This document shows positions 33,940-42,685 of a stretch of DNA of 64,000 bases, one piece after another. Position numbers and translations under genes: made by a program. The notes beneath the pieces were generated by a model. The model had not been told where the DNA came from, ran no database searches, and saw only the letters and a list, made by a program, of their open reading frames with translations. How positions within the stretch are numbered: position 1 is the stretch's first letter; every line of letters begins with the position of its first letter. Origin of the DNA: Solwaraspora sp. WMMD791 (GTDB lineage Bacteria > Actinomycetota > Actinomycetes > Mycobacteriales > Micromonosporaceae); contig NZ_CP120737.1 of NCBI RefSeq assembly GCF_029581195.1, forward strand, positions 2,705,001 through 2,769,000. Direction: 5' to 3'.

Positions 33940-35604
33940 TCACTTAGAGGCATAATGTCCAACTTTGGGATTGTCGACGACTGACGCCGGCCGCCGGGCC
34001 AGCGCGCAGAACGCCACCACCGTCAACGGCAGCGCCTCGCCCACGTAGAACGCCAGGATGTTGTCCAGGTCGGCGGTCACCAGGATGACCGTGACCGCGC
34101 ACAGCGGTACGCAGAGCAGCTTCGGCGTGAGCTGCGACGACCGCCTCGCCCTGTGGTGGTAGCGGCAGGCGAACCGCAGAAACAGCCCGAGGACGCCGAA
34201 CGACGCCAGCGCACCGGCCGGACCGAAGTTCAGGGTCGCCTCGCCGGTGATCCCGAAGACCCGCTCGGAGCGCAGCCCCGACTCGTACACCCCGGGCCCG
34301 TACAGCGCGTTGGTGCCGACCTGGGACTTGTCCCGCAGGTCGACGTCGACCAGAGTGCTGGGCACCAGGGACAGCGGTGCGGCCAGGTAGGTGCTGCCCA
34401 GACTCCAGCCGACCGCGTCGGCGCGTTCCCGGTCCAGCAGCAACGCCTGGATGTCGGCCCGGCCGAAGTCCCCCAGCAGCACCATCGGCAGGCCCCGCCC
34501 GGTCGTCTCGGAGACCTCCTCGACGGTCCGGGTGCCCTTGGCGATGTCGACCACCTCGACACCGGCACCCTTGTACAGCCCGTAGCCGTAGACGAAGACC
34601 ACGACCACGGCCGCCGAGGCGAAGAACGCCTTGCGGGTGATCGGGACGACCACCAGGTGGACCAGGACCAGGCCCAACACCAGCGGCCACAGCACGCTCG
34701 ACCGGCTGCCCCGCAGCCCGCTCACCGCGAACTGGACGACGACCAGCCCCACCAGCAGCAGCACCACCAGGCCGGCGTGCTGCCGCAGCACCCGCCGCCA
34801 GCGCACCGCCACCAGACTGAACAGCAACAGCGGAAAGGACTCGCTGAGCAGCAGCAGCCAGCCCAGCCCAGCCAGCGCCTGGCGGTCCTGGGCCATCGCC
34901 GTGACGAAGTCGACCGGCCCGCCGAGCAGGGTCACCAGGGCCGCAAACGCCAGGACACCCACGGCGATCGCCGCCACGGCGAACCGCTGGAACCGCACCT
35001 CGTCGAACCTCAGGAACCGCCCCTCGTCATGCCGCTGGAACCGCACCTCGTCATGCCGCTGGAACCGCACCTCGTCGCGGCGGTCGGCCGGTGCCGGCAG
35101 ACCGGGTCCGACCGACGCCCGCCGCACCCGCCGGGCCGGCGCCGACACGATCGCCCGGTAGCCGGCCAGGCCGACCGCGTTCAGCAGCGCCATCGCACCG
35201 AGCGCGGCCCGCCAGTCCGGCGTGGACGGAAACAGCAGCGGCGGCCAGAAGTCGAGCGTGACGTGCAGGATCGGGGTGAGGTAGTAGAAATGGACACCGA
35301 ACAGGCCGAGGATCGCCTGCGGGTCGAACACGTCGCGCCGGCGCAGCAGCCACTCGACCGCGTCCACCCCGATCAGCACCCCGCACACGGTGACCGGGAT
35401 GAGAAACCAGTGCTGCAGCAGCGGATTCGTCGCGGCCAGCACCGCACTGGTCGCCGGGACGAGCGCGGCGGCCAGCAGCCAGCTGACGACCGGGGCGTCG
35501 GACCGGCGACCGGCCGCCACCGCGCCGAGCCCTCCGTCAGGCAACCCGGCGGGCGTCGCACTGGACGACCCGGCGGGGTCGGGTCTCGCCTCGATCGCCG
35601 CCAC
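33940..35604 (-). CDS. O-antigen polymerase/ligase-like membrane protein
   Basis: 554 aa with about ten or more hydrophobic helices and a large loop after about residue 330. Its place among flippase and glycosyltransferase genes and the absence of another polymerase suggest a Wzy-type polymerase. A hydrophilic insert (about 175-206) consists of four near-identical 8-residue repeats (DEVRFQRH) from a 24-bp DNA repeat. Its first codons overlap the acyltransferase gene end by one base. The motif evidence is weak, so the assignment leans on topology and context. Confidence 0.7.
   Translation of the reverse strand: MAAIEARPDPAGSSSATPAGLPDGGLGAVAAGRRSDAPVVSWLLAAALVPATSAVLAATNPLLQHWFLIPVTVCGVLIGVDAVEWLLRRRDVFDPQAILGLFGVHFYYLTPILHVTLDFWPPLLFPSTPDWRAALGAMALLNAVGLAGYRAIVSAPARRVRRASVGPGLPAPADRRDEVRFQRHDEVRFQRHDEGRFLRFDEVRFQRFAVAAIAVGVLAFAALVTLLGGPVDFVTAMAQDRQALAGLGWLLLLSESFPLLLFSLVAVRWRRVLRQHAGLVVLLLVGLVVVQFAVSGLRGSRSSVLWPLVLGLVLVHLVVVPITRKAFFASAAVVVVFVYGYGLYKGAGVEVVDIAKGTRTVEEVSETTGRGLPMVLLGDFGRADIQALLLDRERADAVGWSLGSTYLAAPLSLVPSTLVDVDLRDKSQVGTNALYGPGVYESGLRSERVFGITGEATLNFGPAGALASFGVLGLFLRFACRYHHRARRSSQLTPKLLCVPLCAVTVILVTADLDNILAFYVGEALPLTVVAFCALARRPASVVDNPKVGHYASK
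34984..35079. repeat. Four tandem 24-bp repeats inside the polymerase-like gene
   Basis: Units start at 34984, 35008, 35032 and 35056. The plus-strand core is CCGCTGGAACCGCACCTCGT with few mismatches. Each encodes eight residues, so copy-number changes would keep the frame. The repeat lies in a hydrophilic loop between membrane helices. Confidence 0.9.
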
Positions 35605-37814
35605 TAGGCACCCAGCCGGCCGATCCGCTCGTCCAGCACCCGCCAGAGCAGCCGCGAGTAGGTGGCCGAGATGTGGTTGCCATCGCGCAGCGTGACGACG
35701 TTGCCGACCAGCGCCGGGCAGACCGTCGCGGTGCAGAACCAGGGCGTCGGATCGACGACCAGCGCGCCGTGCCGGGCGACGGCATCGGCGATCAGCTGGC
35801 GGCGGCGCGGCTCCAGCACCACGTCATCGACGGCACCGTGGCAGGTACGGGCGTCGTCGAGATGGACGGCGAGACAGTCGACGACGGTCGGGGGCAGCCA
35901 CGGCACATCGCCGATCAGCACCACCTGACTGCCGTGGGAACGCAGCTCCGCCACCGTACCGGCCCAGCCGTCCGCCCAGACCTGGTCACGGTCGGTGAAT
36001 CTGCCGACCGGGTCGCCGAAGGTGTAGTTGGTCGAGGAGGTGACCACCAGCGCCGGCCGCAGCTCGCGGATCCGGTCCAGTGCCTGGTCACGCCACTGGA
36101 CACATTCGTCGTACGGGCGGTTGACCGAGTCGAGGCGGAAGCGGACAGAGGCGGCGCTGCAGAAGCCCTTGACCATGACGACCAACCGCCAACCGCGGGC
36201 GGTCACCAGCTCACGCAGGGCGGGGAACCAACTGCCGGCGTGCGAGTCACCGAACAGCACGACGGTGTGGGTCGCCGTCGGGTCGCCGTACCCGCAGGGG
36301 TGGTCGGTCCCGGTGTCGGTGATCTTCAGGACCACGCAGCCGTCCTGGAACACCGTCGGGATGTCTGTCGTGACCTGCGGCAACGGCGGTGTCAGATTCA
36401 CCGGTACGGCCGGTGCGGCGACGCTGGCAGCGACCAGCCGGCCGAGGTCGCGCTCCACGTCAGTCGACGCGGACAGCACGGCGGCGGTGTCGACCGGGGC
36501 ACCGGTGCCGGACACGGTCGGGCGGACCAGCACCGCCGACACCGCCACGGCCCCGACGGCCGCCGACGCCACCACGGCCAGCCCGACGGTCCGCCAGGGA
36601 CGGACCGCCAGCACCCGGGCTCGGCGGAGCGGGTCCTCGACGAGCCGGTACGTCACCACGGCGGCGAGCAGCGCACCGGCCACCAGGGCCAGGTTCTGCC
36701 AGAGTGTCGCGGTGCCGCCGAGCAGTGCCGCGCCGATCACCAGGAACGGCCAGTGCCACAGGTACCACGAGTAGGACAACCGGCCGATCCACTGCAACGG
36801 TGCCCGGCCGAGCAGCCCGACGGCTCCCCCGGTATGCGGCACGCACCCGGCCGCGATCACCATCGCGGTGCCGGCCACCGGCAGCAGGGCAGCGTACCCG
36901 GGGAACCGGGTGGTGCCGTCGAACAGCACCGCCGCCGCCACCACTGCGGCCAGGCCGGCCCAGGTCAGGCCGGCGGCCAGCCGGGCCGGGATCCGCGCGA
37001 CGGCCGGCAGGCCGAGCGCGAGCAGTGCGCCGGCGAGCAGTTCCCAGGCCCGGGCCGGCGAGCCGAAGTAGGCGTACCCGGGTGAGTGGCTGGTCAGCCA
37101 CACGCCGAGCACGAAGGACGACACGGCAAGCGTGCCGACGACGACGAGCGCGGTGGTCGGGCCGGCGGCGCGCCGACGCCGGGCCCACAGCAGCAGGACG
37201 ATCAGCAGCAGCGGCCAGCACAGGTAGAACTGCTCCTCCACCGCGAGCGACCAGTAGTGCTCCAGCGGCGACTCGCGGCGCATCGAGTCGAGGTAGTCGA
37301 CACTGTTGCGGGCGAGCAGGAAGTTGACGCAGTAAGCGATGCTGGCCACCGCCTGGGTGGCGATCCACTGCAGCTGCAGCGGCAGCCACCACCAGGAAGC
37401 GATCAGGGTGGCGACGAGGACGACCATGGCGGCCGGCAGCAGGCGCCGGGCCCGCCGCGCGTAGAAGCCCAGGATCGAGACCGATCCGGTGCTGGTGAAC
37501 TCGCGCAGCAGCACCGTGGTGACCACGAAACCGGAGATGACGTAGAAGACGTCGACGCCGACGTAGCCGCCGTCGAGCAGCGGCACCCCGGCGTGGTAGG
37601 CGACGACGAGCCCGACGGCGACCGCCCGCATCCCTTCGATGTCTCGACGGAATCCGCCGGTCGGCCCCCGGTGGCCGGTCGTCGGCCGACCGGTGTCCAC
37701 TGCGGAGTGTCCAGGACCGGCCGCTTCCGGGCGGGCCACGGTCGCCACGGGCGTGGCGAGGGCCACTCGTGGCTCGCCGGTGGCCAGTTCGGCACTGGTC
37801 ATTGCGCTGCGCAC
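35604..37814 (-). CDS. Acyltransferase 3 family protein with SGNH domain (OafA/YrhL-like)
   Basis: 736 aa. The N-terminal Acyl_transf_3 domain has about ten helices and the motif FRRDIEGMRAVAVGLVVAYHAG (His is catalytic), with the conserved YVGVDVFYVISGFVVT. The C-terminal extracytoplasmic SGNH domain (about 500-736) has the block I FGDSHAGSWFPALREL and a C-terminal RDGNHISATYS block V. It moves acetyl or similar groups onto a surface polysaccharide. The GTG at 37814 follows GGAGAG; an ATG at 37802 is the alternative. It is the first gene of the minus-strand glycan locus. Confidence 0.92.
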   Translation of the reverse strand: MRSAMTSAELATGEPRVALATPVATVARPEAAGPGHSAVDTGRPTTGHRGPTGGFRRDIEGMRAVAVGLVVAYHAGVPLLDGGYVGVDVFYVISGFVVTTVLLREFTSTGSVSILGFYARRARRLLPAAMVVLVATLIASWWWLPLQLQWIATQAVASIAYCVNFLLARNSVDYLDSMRRESPLEHYWSLAVEEQFYLCWPLLLIVLLLWARRRRAAGPTTALVVVGTLAVSSFVLGVWLTSHSPGYAYFGSPARAWELLAGALLALGLPAVARIPARLAAGLTWAGLAAVVAAAVLFDGTTRFPGYAALLPVAGTAMVIAAGCVPHTGGAVGLLGRAPLQWIGRLSYSWYLWHWPFLVIGAALLGGTATLWQNLALVAGALLAAVVTYRLVEDPLRRARVLAVRPWRTVGLAVVASAAVGAVAVSAVLVRPTVSGTGAPVDTAAVLSASTDVERDLGRLVAASVAAPAVPVNLTPPLPQVTTDIPTVFQDGCVVLKITDTGTDHPCGYGDPTATHTVVLFGDSHAGSWFPALRELVTARGWRLVVMVKGFCSAASVRFRLDSVNRPYDECVQWRDQALDRIRELRPALVVTSSTNYTFGDPVGRFTDRDQVWADGWAGTVAELRSHGSQVVLIGDVPWLPPTVVDCLAVHLDDARTCHGAVDDVVLEPRRRQLIADAVARHGALVVDPTPWFCTATVCPALVGNVVTLRDGNHISATYSRLLWRVLDERIGRLGA

Positions 37815-37940
37815 CCACTCTCCGGACCCCGACAGGTACGGACAGTTCTATCAGCGCCTTTACCACCAAGAGCGATGTTTACCGAAAAAGGGGCACAATC
37901 CGGCGAAAGCTATCCGAATGGCACAGGAGCCGCCGTACGG

Positions 37941-38780
37941 TCACGGGTGCGCAGGTTGAGCGGCGAACTGCCGTACGGTCGACATCGGTACGGCGGCCAG
38001 CAACGCCCAGTCGTGACTGATGTCGGCGGCGGTGCTGAGCAGCTTCGGCAGATGCTCGCCGAGCAGCTTCTCCATCGAGGTCTCGGCGGCGTGCACGGTC
38101 ACGTTCACCGCCGCGACCACCCGGCCGTCGCCGTCACGTACCCCGGTGGCGACCGACCGGATCCCGGCGGCCAGGTCCTGGTCGGCGGCGGCCCAGCCCC
38201 GCGCGCGGACCTCGCGCAGCACCCGGTCGAGCTCGGCGCGCTCCGGCTGCCAGCGCGGGGCGATGCCGGAGCGACCCGGATGCGCCAGTACGGCGGTCAG
38301 CTCCTCGTCGTCGAGGGCGGCCAGCAACACCTTGCCCATCGAGGTCGCCACGGCCGGGAACCGGGTGCCGATGGTCACCGCCAGGGTGACGATCTTCGGT
38401 ACGGCGACCCGGGTGACGTAGACGATGTCGCTGCCGTCGAGCTGTGCCATCGACGTCGACTCGCCGGTCTGCTCCACCAGGCGCTGCATGTGCGGGCGGG
38501 CCACGTCCCAGATGCTCAACGCGTTGACGTACGCCATGCCCAGCTCCAGCACCCGGGGGGTGAGCGCGAAGCCCCGGTCGGCGGCGCTGCGCACGTACCC
38601 CAGCTCCTCGAGGGTGAGCAGGATCCGCCGTACGGTCGGGCGGGCCAGCCCGGTGGCGGCGGCGATCTCGCTCAGCGTCATCGTGGGCCGGCCGGGCCGG
38701 AAGCAGCGCAGCACGTCCAGCCCTCGGGCCAGCGCCTCGATGAAGTCGGCGCCCGCTTCACGTCCGGCTTCCCGCGCCAT
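37941..38780 (-). CDS. IclR-family transcriptional regulator (PcaR/PobR type)
   Basis: 279 aa. The N-terminal winged helix is at about 14-75 (LDVLRCFRPGRPTMTLSEIAAATGLARPTVRRILLTLEELGYV). The C-terminal effector domain is at about 90-265 (PAVATSMGKVLLAAL, then AAGIRSVATGVRDGDG). IclR proteins of this subtype regulate protocatechuate and other aromatic pathways. The ATG at 38780 follows GGAGGG. Its neighbours are the amidohydrolase and the LigAB dioxygenase genes. Palindromes CGGAC-N4-GTCCG in the divergent promoter region are candidate binding sites. Confidence 0.92.
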   Translation of the reverse strand: MAREAGREAGADFIEALARGLDVLRCFRPGRPTMTLSEIAAATGLARPTVRRILLTLEELGYVRSAADRGFALTPRVLELGMAYVNALSIWDVARPHMQRLVEQTGESTSMAQLDGSDIVYVTRVAVPKIVTLAVTIGTRFPAVATSMGKVLLAALDDEELTAVLAHPGRSGIAPRWQPERAELDRVLREVRARGWAAADQDLAAGIRSVATGVRDGDGRVVAAVNVTVHAAETSMEKLLGEHLPKLLSTAADISHDWALLAAVPMSTVRQFAAQPAHP

Positions 38781-38831
38781 GGCGACCCTCCGCTGCCGAT
38801 GACCCGGCGGGTGGCACCCGGCCGGGGACGG

Positions 38832-38857
38832 CCCCGGCGGACGGGCGTCCGCCGGGG
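38832..38857 (-). terminator. Hairpin after the amidohydrolase gene (contains CGGAC-N4-GTCCG)
   Basis: CCCCGGCGGAC and GTCCGCCGGGG form a perfect 11-bp stem with a GGGC loop, 13 bp beyond the amidohydrolase stop and upstream of iclR. It is terminator-like. Its core also matches the operator-like CGGAC-N4-GTCCG found twice at 40.4-40.5 kb, so it could serve as a regulator site for iclR. Confidence 0.6.
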
Positions 38858-38870
38858 GTTGTCCAGAAGG

Positions 38871-40325
38871 TCAATGCTTCCATTGGGCGCTGCCGGCGTC
38901 CCACTCGGTGTAGGTGTACGGGTTGTCCAGCACCTTGGTCTGCGGGATGTCCGGGTTCATGCCCTTGGTCCAGGCGTCGGCGCCCATCTCGGTGGTGAGG
39001 TGCTCGATCGTGCGTTCGACGGCGGCGCGGGCGGCGGCCAGGTCGACGTCGACCAGACGGTGTTCGTGCTTGACCAGCCGGCCGTCGATCACGACGCTGT
39101 GCACGTCGCCGCGCTGGGCCTGGAACGCGACGTGGCCGTACGGGTGCAGGATCGGGAACATCACCGGCGAGGCGTCATTCTTGATCAGCACCACGTCGGC
39201 CTTGCGACCCGGGGTGAGCGCCCCGACCAGGCTGTCCATGCCGAGCGCCCGCGCCCCGCCCCGGGTGGCCCAGTCCACGACCTGCTCGGCCCGCAGGTGG
39301 CAGTGGGTGACGGTCTCCTGCCGCCCGTGTGCTTCGAGGTGTTCGCGGGAGCGGTCGGCGCTGAGCGTGGCGCGCATCGCGGAGAACAGGTCGCCGCTCC
39401 ACCAGACACTGGTGTCCATCGACAGCGACACCGGGATGTCGTGCTGGCGCAGCTGCCAGGTGGGCGGGTAGCCCTGGCCGGCGCTCTGCTCGCTCTCGGT
39501 GGAGACCGAGGCCGAGCCGCCGGTGGCGGCGATCCGGTTGTACGAGTCGCGGTTGAGGGTGGCGGCGTGCACGTAGACGGTCGATTCGGTCATGAAGCCG
39601 TTCTCGTGCATCAGCCGGATGCCGTCGTCGTTGGTGGCGCCCCAGACCCCGGCATGGGTGGTGACCGGCACGCCGAGTTCCCGGGCCACTTCGAAGGCGG
39701 CCTTCTCCGGGAAGCTCGGGTCGCCGGTGACGTCGAAGGCCATCTGGAAGCCCAGCATGTCGCCCTTGCCGTGGATGCGGCGGGTGACGAAGTCCCGGAA
39801 GCCGGGGCTGGTCGCCCACTCCCACGGGCCCTGCTGCAGGTTGCCGTAGGCCAGGACGAACCGGCCGGGGACGGCTTCGAGGGCGTCCACGGCGGCGTCG
39901 GCGTGCTGTGGGGTCTGCAGCCCGTGTGACCAGTCGACGGTGGTGGTGACCCCGGCGTCGATGGCCTCGATCGCGGCGAGCAGATTGCCGGCGTACACGT
40001 CCTCCGGACGGAACAGTTTGCCGGATTCGAGGTAGTACCAGACGAAGTACTGGGTCAGCGTCCAGTCGGCGCCGTACCCGCGCATCGCGGTCTGCCACAT
40101 GTGCCGGTGGGTGTCGATCATGCCGGGCATGACGATGCCGCCGGCCGCGTCGATCTCCAGCGTCCCCTCCGGTACGGCGAGCGCCTCGCCGACCTCGGCG
40201 ATCCGGTCGCCGACGATCAGCACGTCGGCGCGGGGCAGCACCGTGTGGCCGTCGTCCATGGTCAGCACCAGGCCGTTGCGGAACACCACCGGCCGGCCCG
40301 CCGTCTGCTGCGCGTCTGTGCTCAT
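38871..40325 (-). CDS. Amidohydrolase-superfamily metal-dependent hydrolase (TRZ/ATZ-like)
   Basis: 484 aa. The metal-binding MIDTHRHMWQTAMRG has His73 and His75. Further ligands are probably in VTTHAGVWG, VYVHAATLN and SLSMDTSVWWSG. The C-terminal GALTPGRKADVVLI is typical of cytosine deaminase/chlorohydrolase-type members, which hydrolyse or deaminate N-heterocycles. The start at 40325 (ATG) has GGGAGAGG upstream. It is divergent from the ring-cleavage operon and probably acts on an N-containing or amide precursor of its substrate. Confidence 0.85.
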   Translation of the reverse strand: MSTDAQQTAGRPVVFRNGLVLTMDDGHTVLPRADVLIVGDRIAEVGEALAVPEGTLEIDAAGGIVMPGMIDTHRHMWQTAMRGYGADWTLTQYFVWYYLESGKLFRPEDVYAGNLLAAIEAIDAGVTTTVDWSHGLQTPQHADAAVDALEAVPGRFVLAYGNLQQGPWEWATSPGFRDFVTRRIHGKGDMLGFQMAFDVTGDPSFPEKAAFEVARELGVPVTTHAGVWGATNDDGIRLMHENGFMTESTVYVHAATLNRDSYNRIAATGGSASVSTESEQSAGQGYPPTWQLRQHDIPVSLSMDTSVWWSGDLFSAMRATLSADRSREHLEAHGRQETVTHCHLRAEQVVDWATRGGARALGMDSLVGALTPGRKADVVLIKNDASPVMFPILHPYGHVAFQAQRGDVHSVVIDGRLVKHEHRLVDVDLAAARAAVERTIEHLTTEMGADAWTKGMNPDIPQTKVLDNPYTYTEWDAGSAQWKH

Positions 40326-40357
40326 CGACGCCTCTCCCATCCCGCTTCACAGGTTGT

Positions 40358-40371
40358 CGGACCACTGTCCG
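40358..40371. promoter_or_regulatory. Operator candidate CGGAC-CACT-GTCCG
   Basis: 5-4-5 inverted repeat 32 bp upstream of the amidohydrolase start. It has the same half-sites as 40541-40554. It is the likely binding site of the local IclR regulator. Confidence 0.55.
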
Positions 40372-40540
40372 CTAGACGGTCAATCACGATCTCAGCCAGT
40401 GTGTTCCGGGTCACGAGCGGCGTCAAGAGAAGATTTCAAACTTGTTTCATCCTAGCCTTGGCAGCTTGGAGCAGTGGGTTTACCGAGACCTCGCCGGTAC
40501 GGGTTGACACAACCGCATCAACGAACCGAGACTCGATTCT

Positions 40541-40554
40541 CGGACGATCGTCCG
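40541..40554. promoter_or_regulatory. Operator candidate CGGAC-GATC-GTCCG
   Basis: Perfect 14-bp palindrome 48 bp upstream of the CoA-transferase start, at the other end of the 277-bp divergent region. It matches the half-sites of 40358-40371. Confidence 0.6.
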
Positions 40555-40602
40555 CTGTGCGGCTGCATGGCCGTATGGGGTCACGAGGGAGGCGACCAGA
40601 AG

Positions 40603-41823
40603 ATGGCCGAGCGACATCCACCGGCGGCCGAGGCGGCGACGACGCACCCGTCAGCGGCCAAGGCGGCGGCGACGCGACCAGCCGGTGGCACCGGGCCGCT
40701 GCACGGGCTGCTGGTCGCCGACTTCTCCCGGATCCTCGCCGGCCCGTACGCCACGATGCTGCTCGCCGATCTCGGTGCCGAAGTGATCAAGGTCGAGGGG
40801 CCCGGCGGCGACGACACCCGCACCTGGATGCCGCCGACCCGCGACGGCGTCTCCACGTACTACCTGGGCATCAACCGCAACAAACGGTCCATCGCGCTGG
40901 ACCTGAAAGATCCCGACGACCTCGACATCGCCCGTCGGCTCGCCGACCGCGCCGACGTGCTGATCGAAAACTTCAAGCCCGGCGGGCTGCGCCGCTTCGG
41001 CCTCGACTACGACAGCGTCGCCGGCCGCAACGCCAAGGTCATCTACGCGTCGATCAGCGGCTTCGGCACCGGTGCCGGCGCCGCCTACCCCGGCTACGAC
41101 CTGATGGTGCAGGCCGTCTCCGGCCTGATGAGCCTCACCGGCGACGCCGACGGGTCGCCGTACCGGGCCGGGATCAGCGTCTTCGACGTCATGTCCGGGC
41201 TACACGCCAGCATCGGCATCCTCGCCGCCCTGCACCACCGCGACACCACCGGCCAGGGTCAGCACGTCGAGGTCAACCTGCTGTCCTCGGCGCTGTCCGG
41301 GCTGGTCAACCACAGCAGCGGGTACGTCGCCGGCGGCGTCGTGCCGTTGCGGATGGGCAACGCCCACCCGAGCCTGTTCCCGTACGAGCCGCTGCCGGTC
41401 GCCGACGGCGAGCTCATCGTCATCGCCGGCAACGACGGACAGTTCCGCAAACTGTGCGAGGTGCTCGGCGTACCGGAACTGGTCGACGACCCCCGGTTCG
41501 GCCGCAACCAGGACCGCACCGCCAACCGCGAGGCGCTGCGCCCGCTGCTGGTCGAGCAGCTCATGAAGCGCACCCGCGACGAGTGGTTCGAGGTCCTGCT
41601 CGCCGCCGGGGTGCCGTGCGCACCGATCAACACCATCGACGGCGGGGTGGCGCTCGCGCAACGACTCGGCCTCGACCCGGTGGTCACCGTCGGCGACGGC
41701 GACACCGCCGTACCCGGCATCCGGCACCCGATCACTTTGTCGCAGACTCCGGCGCGCTACGACGCGCCACCGCCCGCACTCGACGAACACGGTGAGGAGA
41801 TCCGCGCGTGGCTGACGAGCTGA
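40603..41823 (+). CDS. CaiB/BaiF-family class III CoA-transferase
   Basis: 406 aa. The N-terminus GLLVADFSRILAGPYATMLLADLGAEVIKVE is typical. The catalytic Asp is in SVFDVMSGLHASIG, and VNLLSSALSGLVNHSSGY follows. The family moves CoA between carboxylic acids, often formate, oxalate or succinate. Residues 1-28 are an Ala/Thr-rich extension of low complexity. The ATG at 40603 has GAGGGAGG upstream. It is the first gene of the ring-cleavage operon and overlaps the lyase gene by 16 bp, so its product probably feeds that lyase. Confidence 0.9.
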   Translation: MAERHPPAAEAATTHPSAAKAAATRPAGGTGPLHGLLVADFSRILAGPYATMLLADLGAEVIKVEGPGGDDTRTWMPPTRDGVSTYYLGINRNKRSIALDLKDPDDLDIARRLADRADVLIENFKPGGLRRFGLDYDSVAGRNAKVIYASISGFGTGAGAAYPGYDLMVQAVSGLMSLTGDADGSPYRAGISVFDVMSGLHASIGILAALHHRDTTGQGQHVEVNLLSSALSGLVNHSSGYVAGGVVPLRMGNAHPSLFPYEPLPVADGELIVIAGNDGQFRKLCEVLGVPELVDDPRFGRNQDRTANREALRPLLVEQLMKRTRDEWFEVLLAAGVPCAPINTIDGGVALAQRLGLDPVVTVGDGDTAVPGIRHPITLSQTPARYDAPPPALDEHGEEIRAWLTS

Positions 41824-42647
41824 ACGACCAGGGCCAGCACCAGCGGCCGGCCGGTGACAAGCAGCTGGATTTCCCGACCTCGATCGGCACCTCCGACCGG
41901 ACCACGATCCGGCTGCTCGGCCAGGACCTCGCCGAGGACCTGATGGGCAAGGTCGGCTTCGGTGAGCTGGCGTACTGGCTGGTCGCCGGCCGCCGACCCA
42001 CCCCCGGGCAGGTACGGGTCCTCGAAACGGTGCTGGTGGCGCTGGCCGACCACGGCTTCACCCCGACGGCGATCGCCGCCCGGCTGACGTACCTCAGCGC
42101 CCCCGAGTCGCTGCAGGGCGCCATCGCCGCCGGTCTGCTCGGCGGCGGCTCCCGCTTCCTCGGCGTCACCGAGGACTGCGGCCGGTTCCTCGCCGACGTC
42201 CTCGCCGGCCTCGACACTTACCCCGACGACGACGCCGGCTGGGACGAGGTCGCCCTGGCGGCGGTACGCGACGCCCGCGCCGCCAAGCGGCTGCTGCCCG
42301 GCCTCGGCCACCCGGTGCACAAGGACGTCGACCCGCGTACCCCGGTGTTGATCCGCATCGCGGACGCCGAGGGTCTGCGCGGACCGCACCTGCGGCTGTT
42401 CGAAGCGATCGGCCGGGTCCACCCGCAGGTCCTCGGCCGCACCCTGCCGCTCAACGGTGCCGGGGTGTGCGGTGCCGCGCTGGCCGACCTGGACCTGCCG
42501 GTCGACCTGCTGCGCGGCTTCGCCCTGCTGGCCCGCACCGCCGGTCTGCTCGGCCACCTCGCCGAGGAGCGCCGCGACCCGCTCGGCATGGAGATCTACC
42601 GCACCGTCGACCGCAACGCCCGCTACGTCCCCCCGACCGACAGCTGA
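41808..42647 (+). CDS. Citryl-CoA lyase-like protein (citrate synthase superfamily)
   Basis: 279 aa, short like stand-alone citryl-CoA lyases and the C-terminal part of ATP-citrate lyase. The catalytic His is in GLGHPVHKDVDPRTP (about 165-179), an arrangement shared by citryl-CoA lyases and citrate synthases. It cleaves a 3-hydroxyacyl-CoA (for example citryl- or malyl-type) to acetyl-CoA and an oxo acid. Next to a CoA-transferase this suggests activation and C-C cleavage of an aliphatic ring-fission product. The GTG start at 41808 overlaps the previous gene. Confidence 0.8.
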   Translation: MADELNDQGQHQRPAGDKQLDFPTSIGTSDRTTIRLLGQDLAEDLMGKVGFGELAYWLVAGRRPTPGQVRVLETVLVALADHGFTPTAIAARLTYLSAPESLQGAIAAGLLGGGSRFLGVTEDCGRFLADVLAGLDTYPDDDAGWDEVALAAVRDARAAKRLLPGLGHPVHKDVDPRTPVLIRIADAEGLRGPHLRLFEAIGRVHPQVLGRTLPLNGAGVCGAALADLDLPVDLLRGFALLARTAGLLGHLAEERRDPLGMEIYRTVDRNARYVPPTDS

Positions 42648-42685
42648 TCCCCCGTCACCGTCACCCCCTTCTGGAAGGAGCGGCC

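Noticed and set aside
34984-35079. CRISPR-like array
   Set aside because: The 24-bp units are directly abutting with no spacers and are in frame within a coding sequence. No cas genes are in the window.
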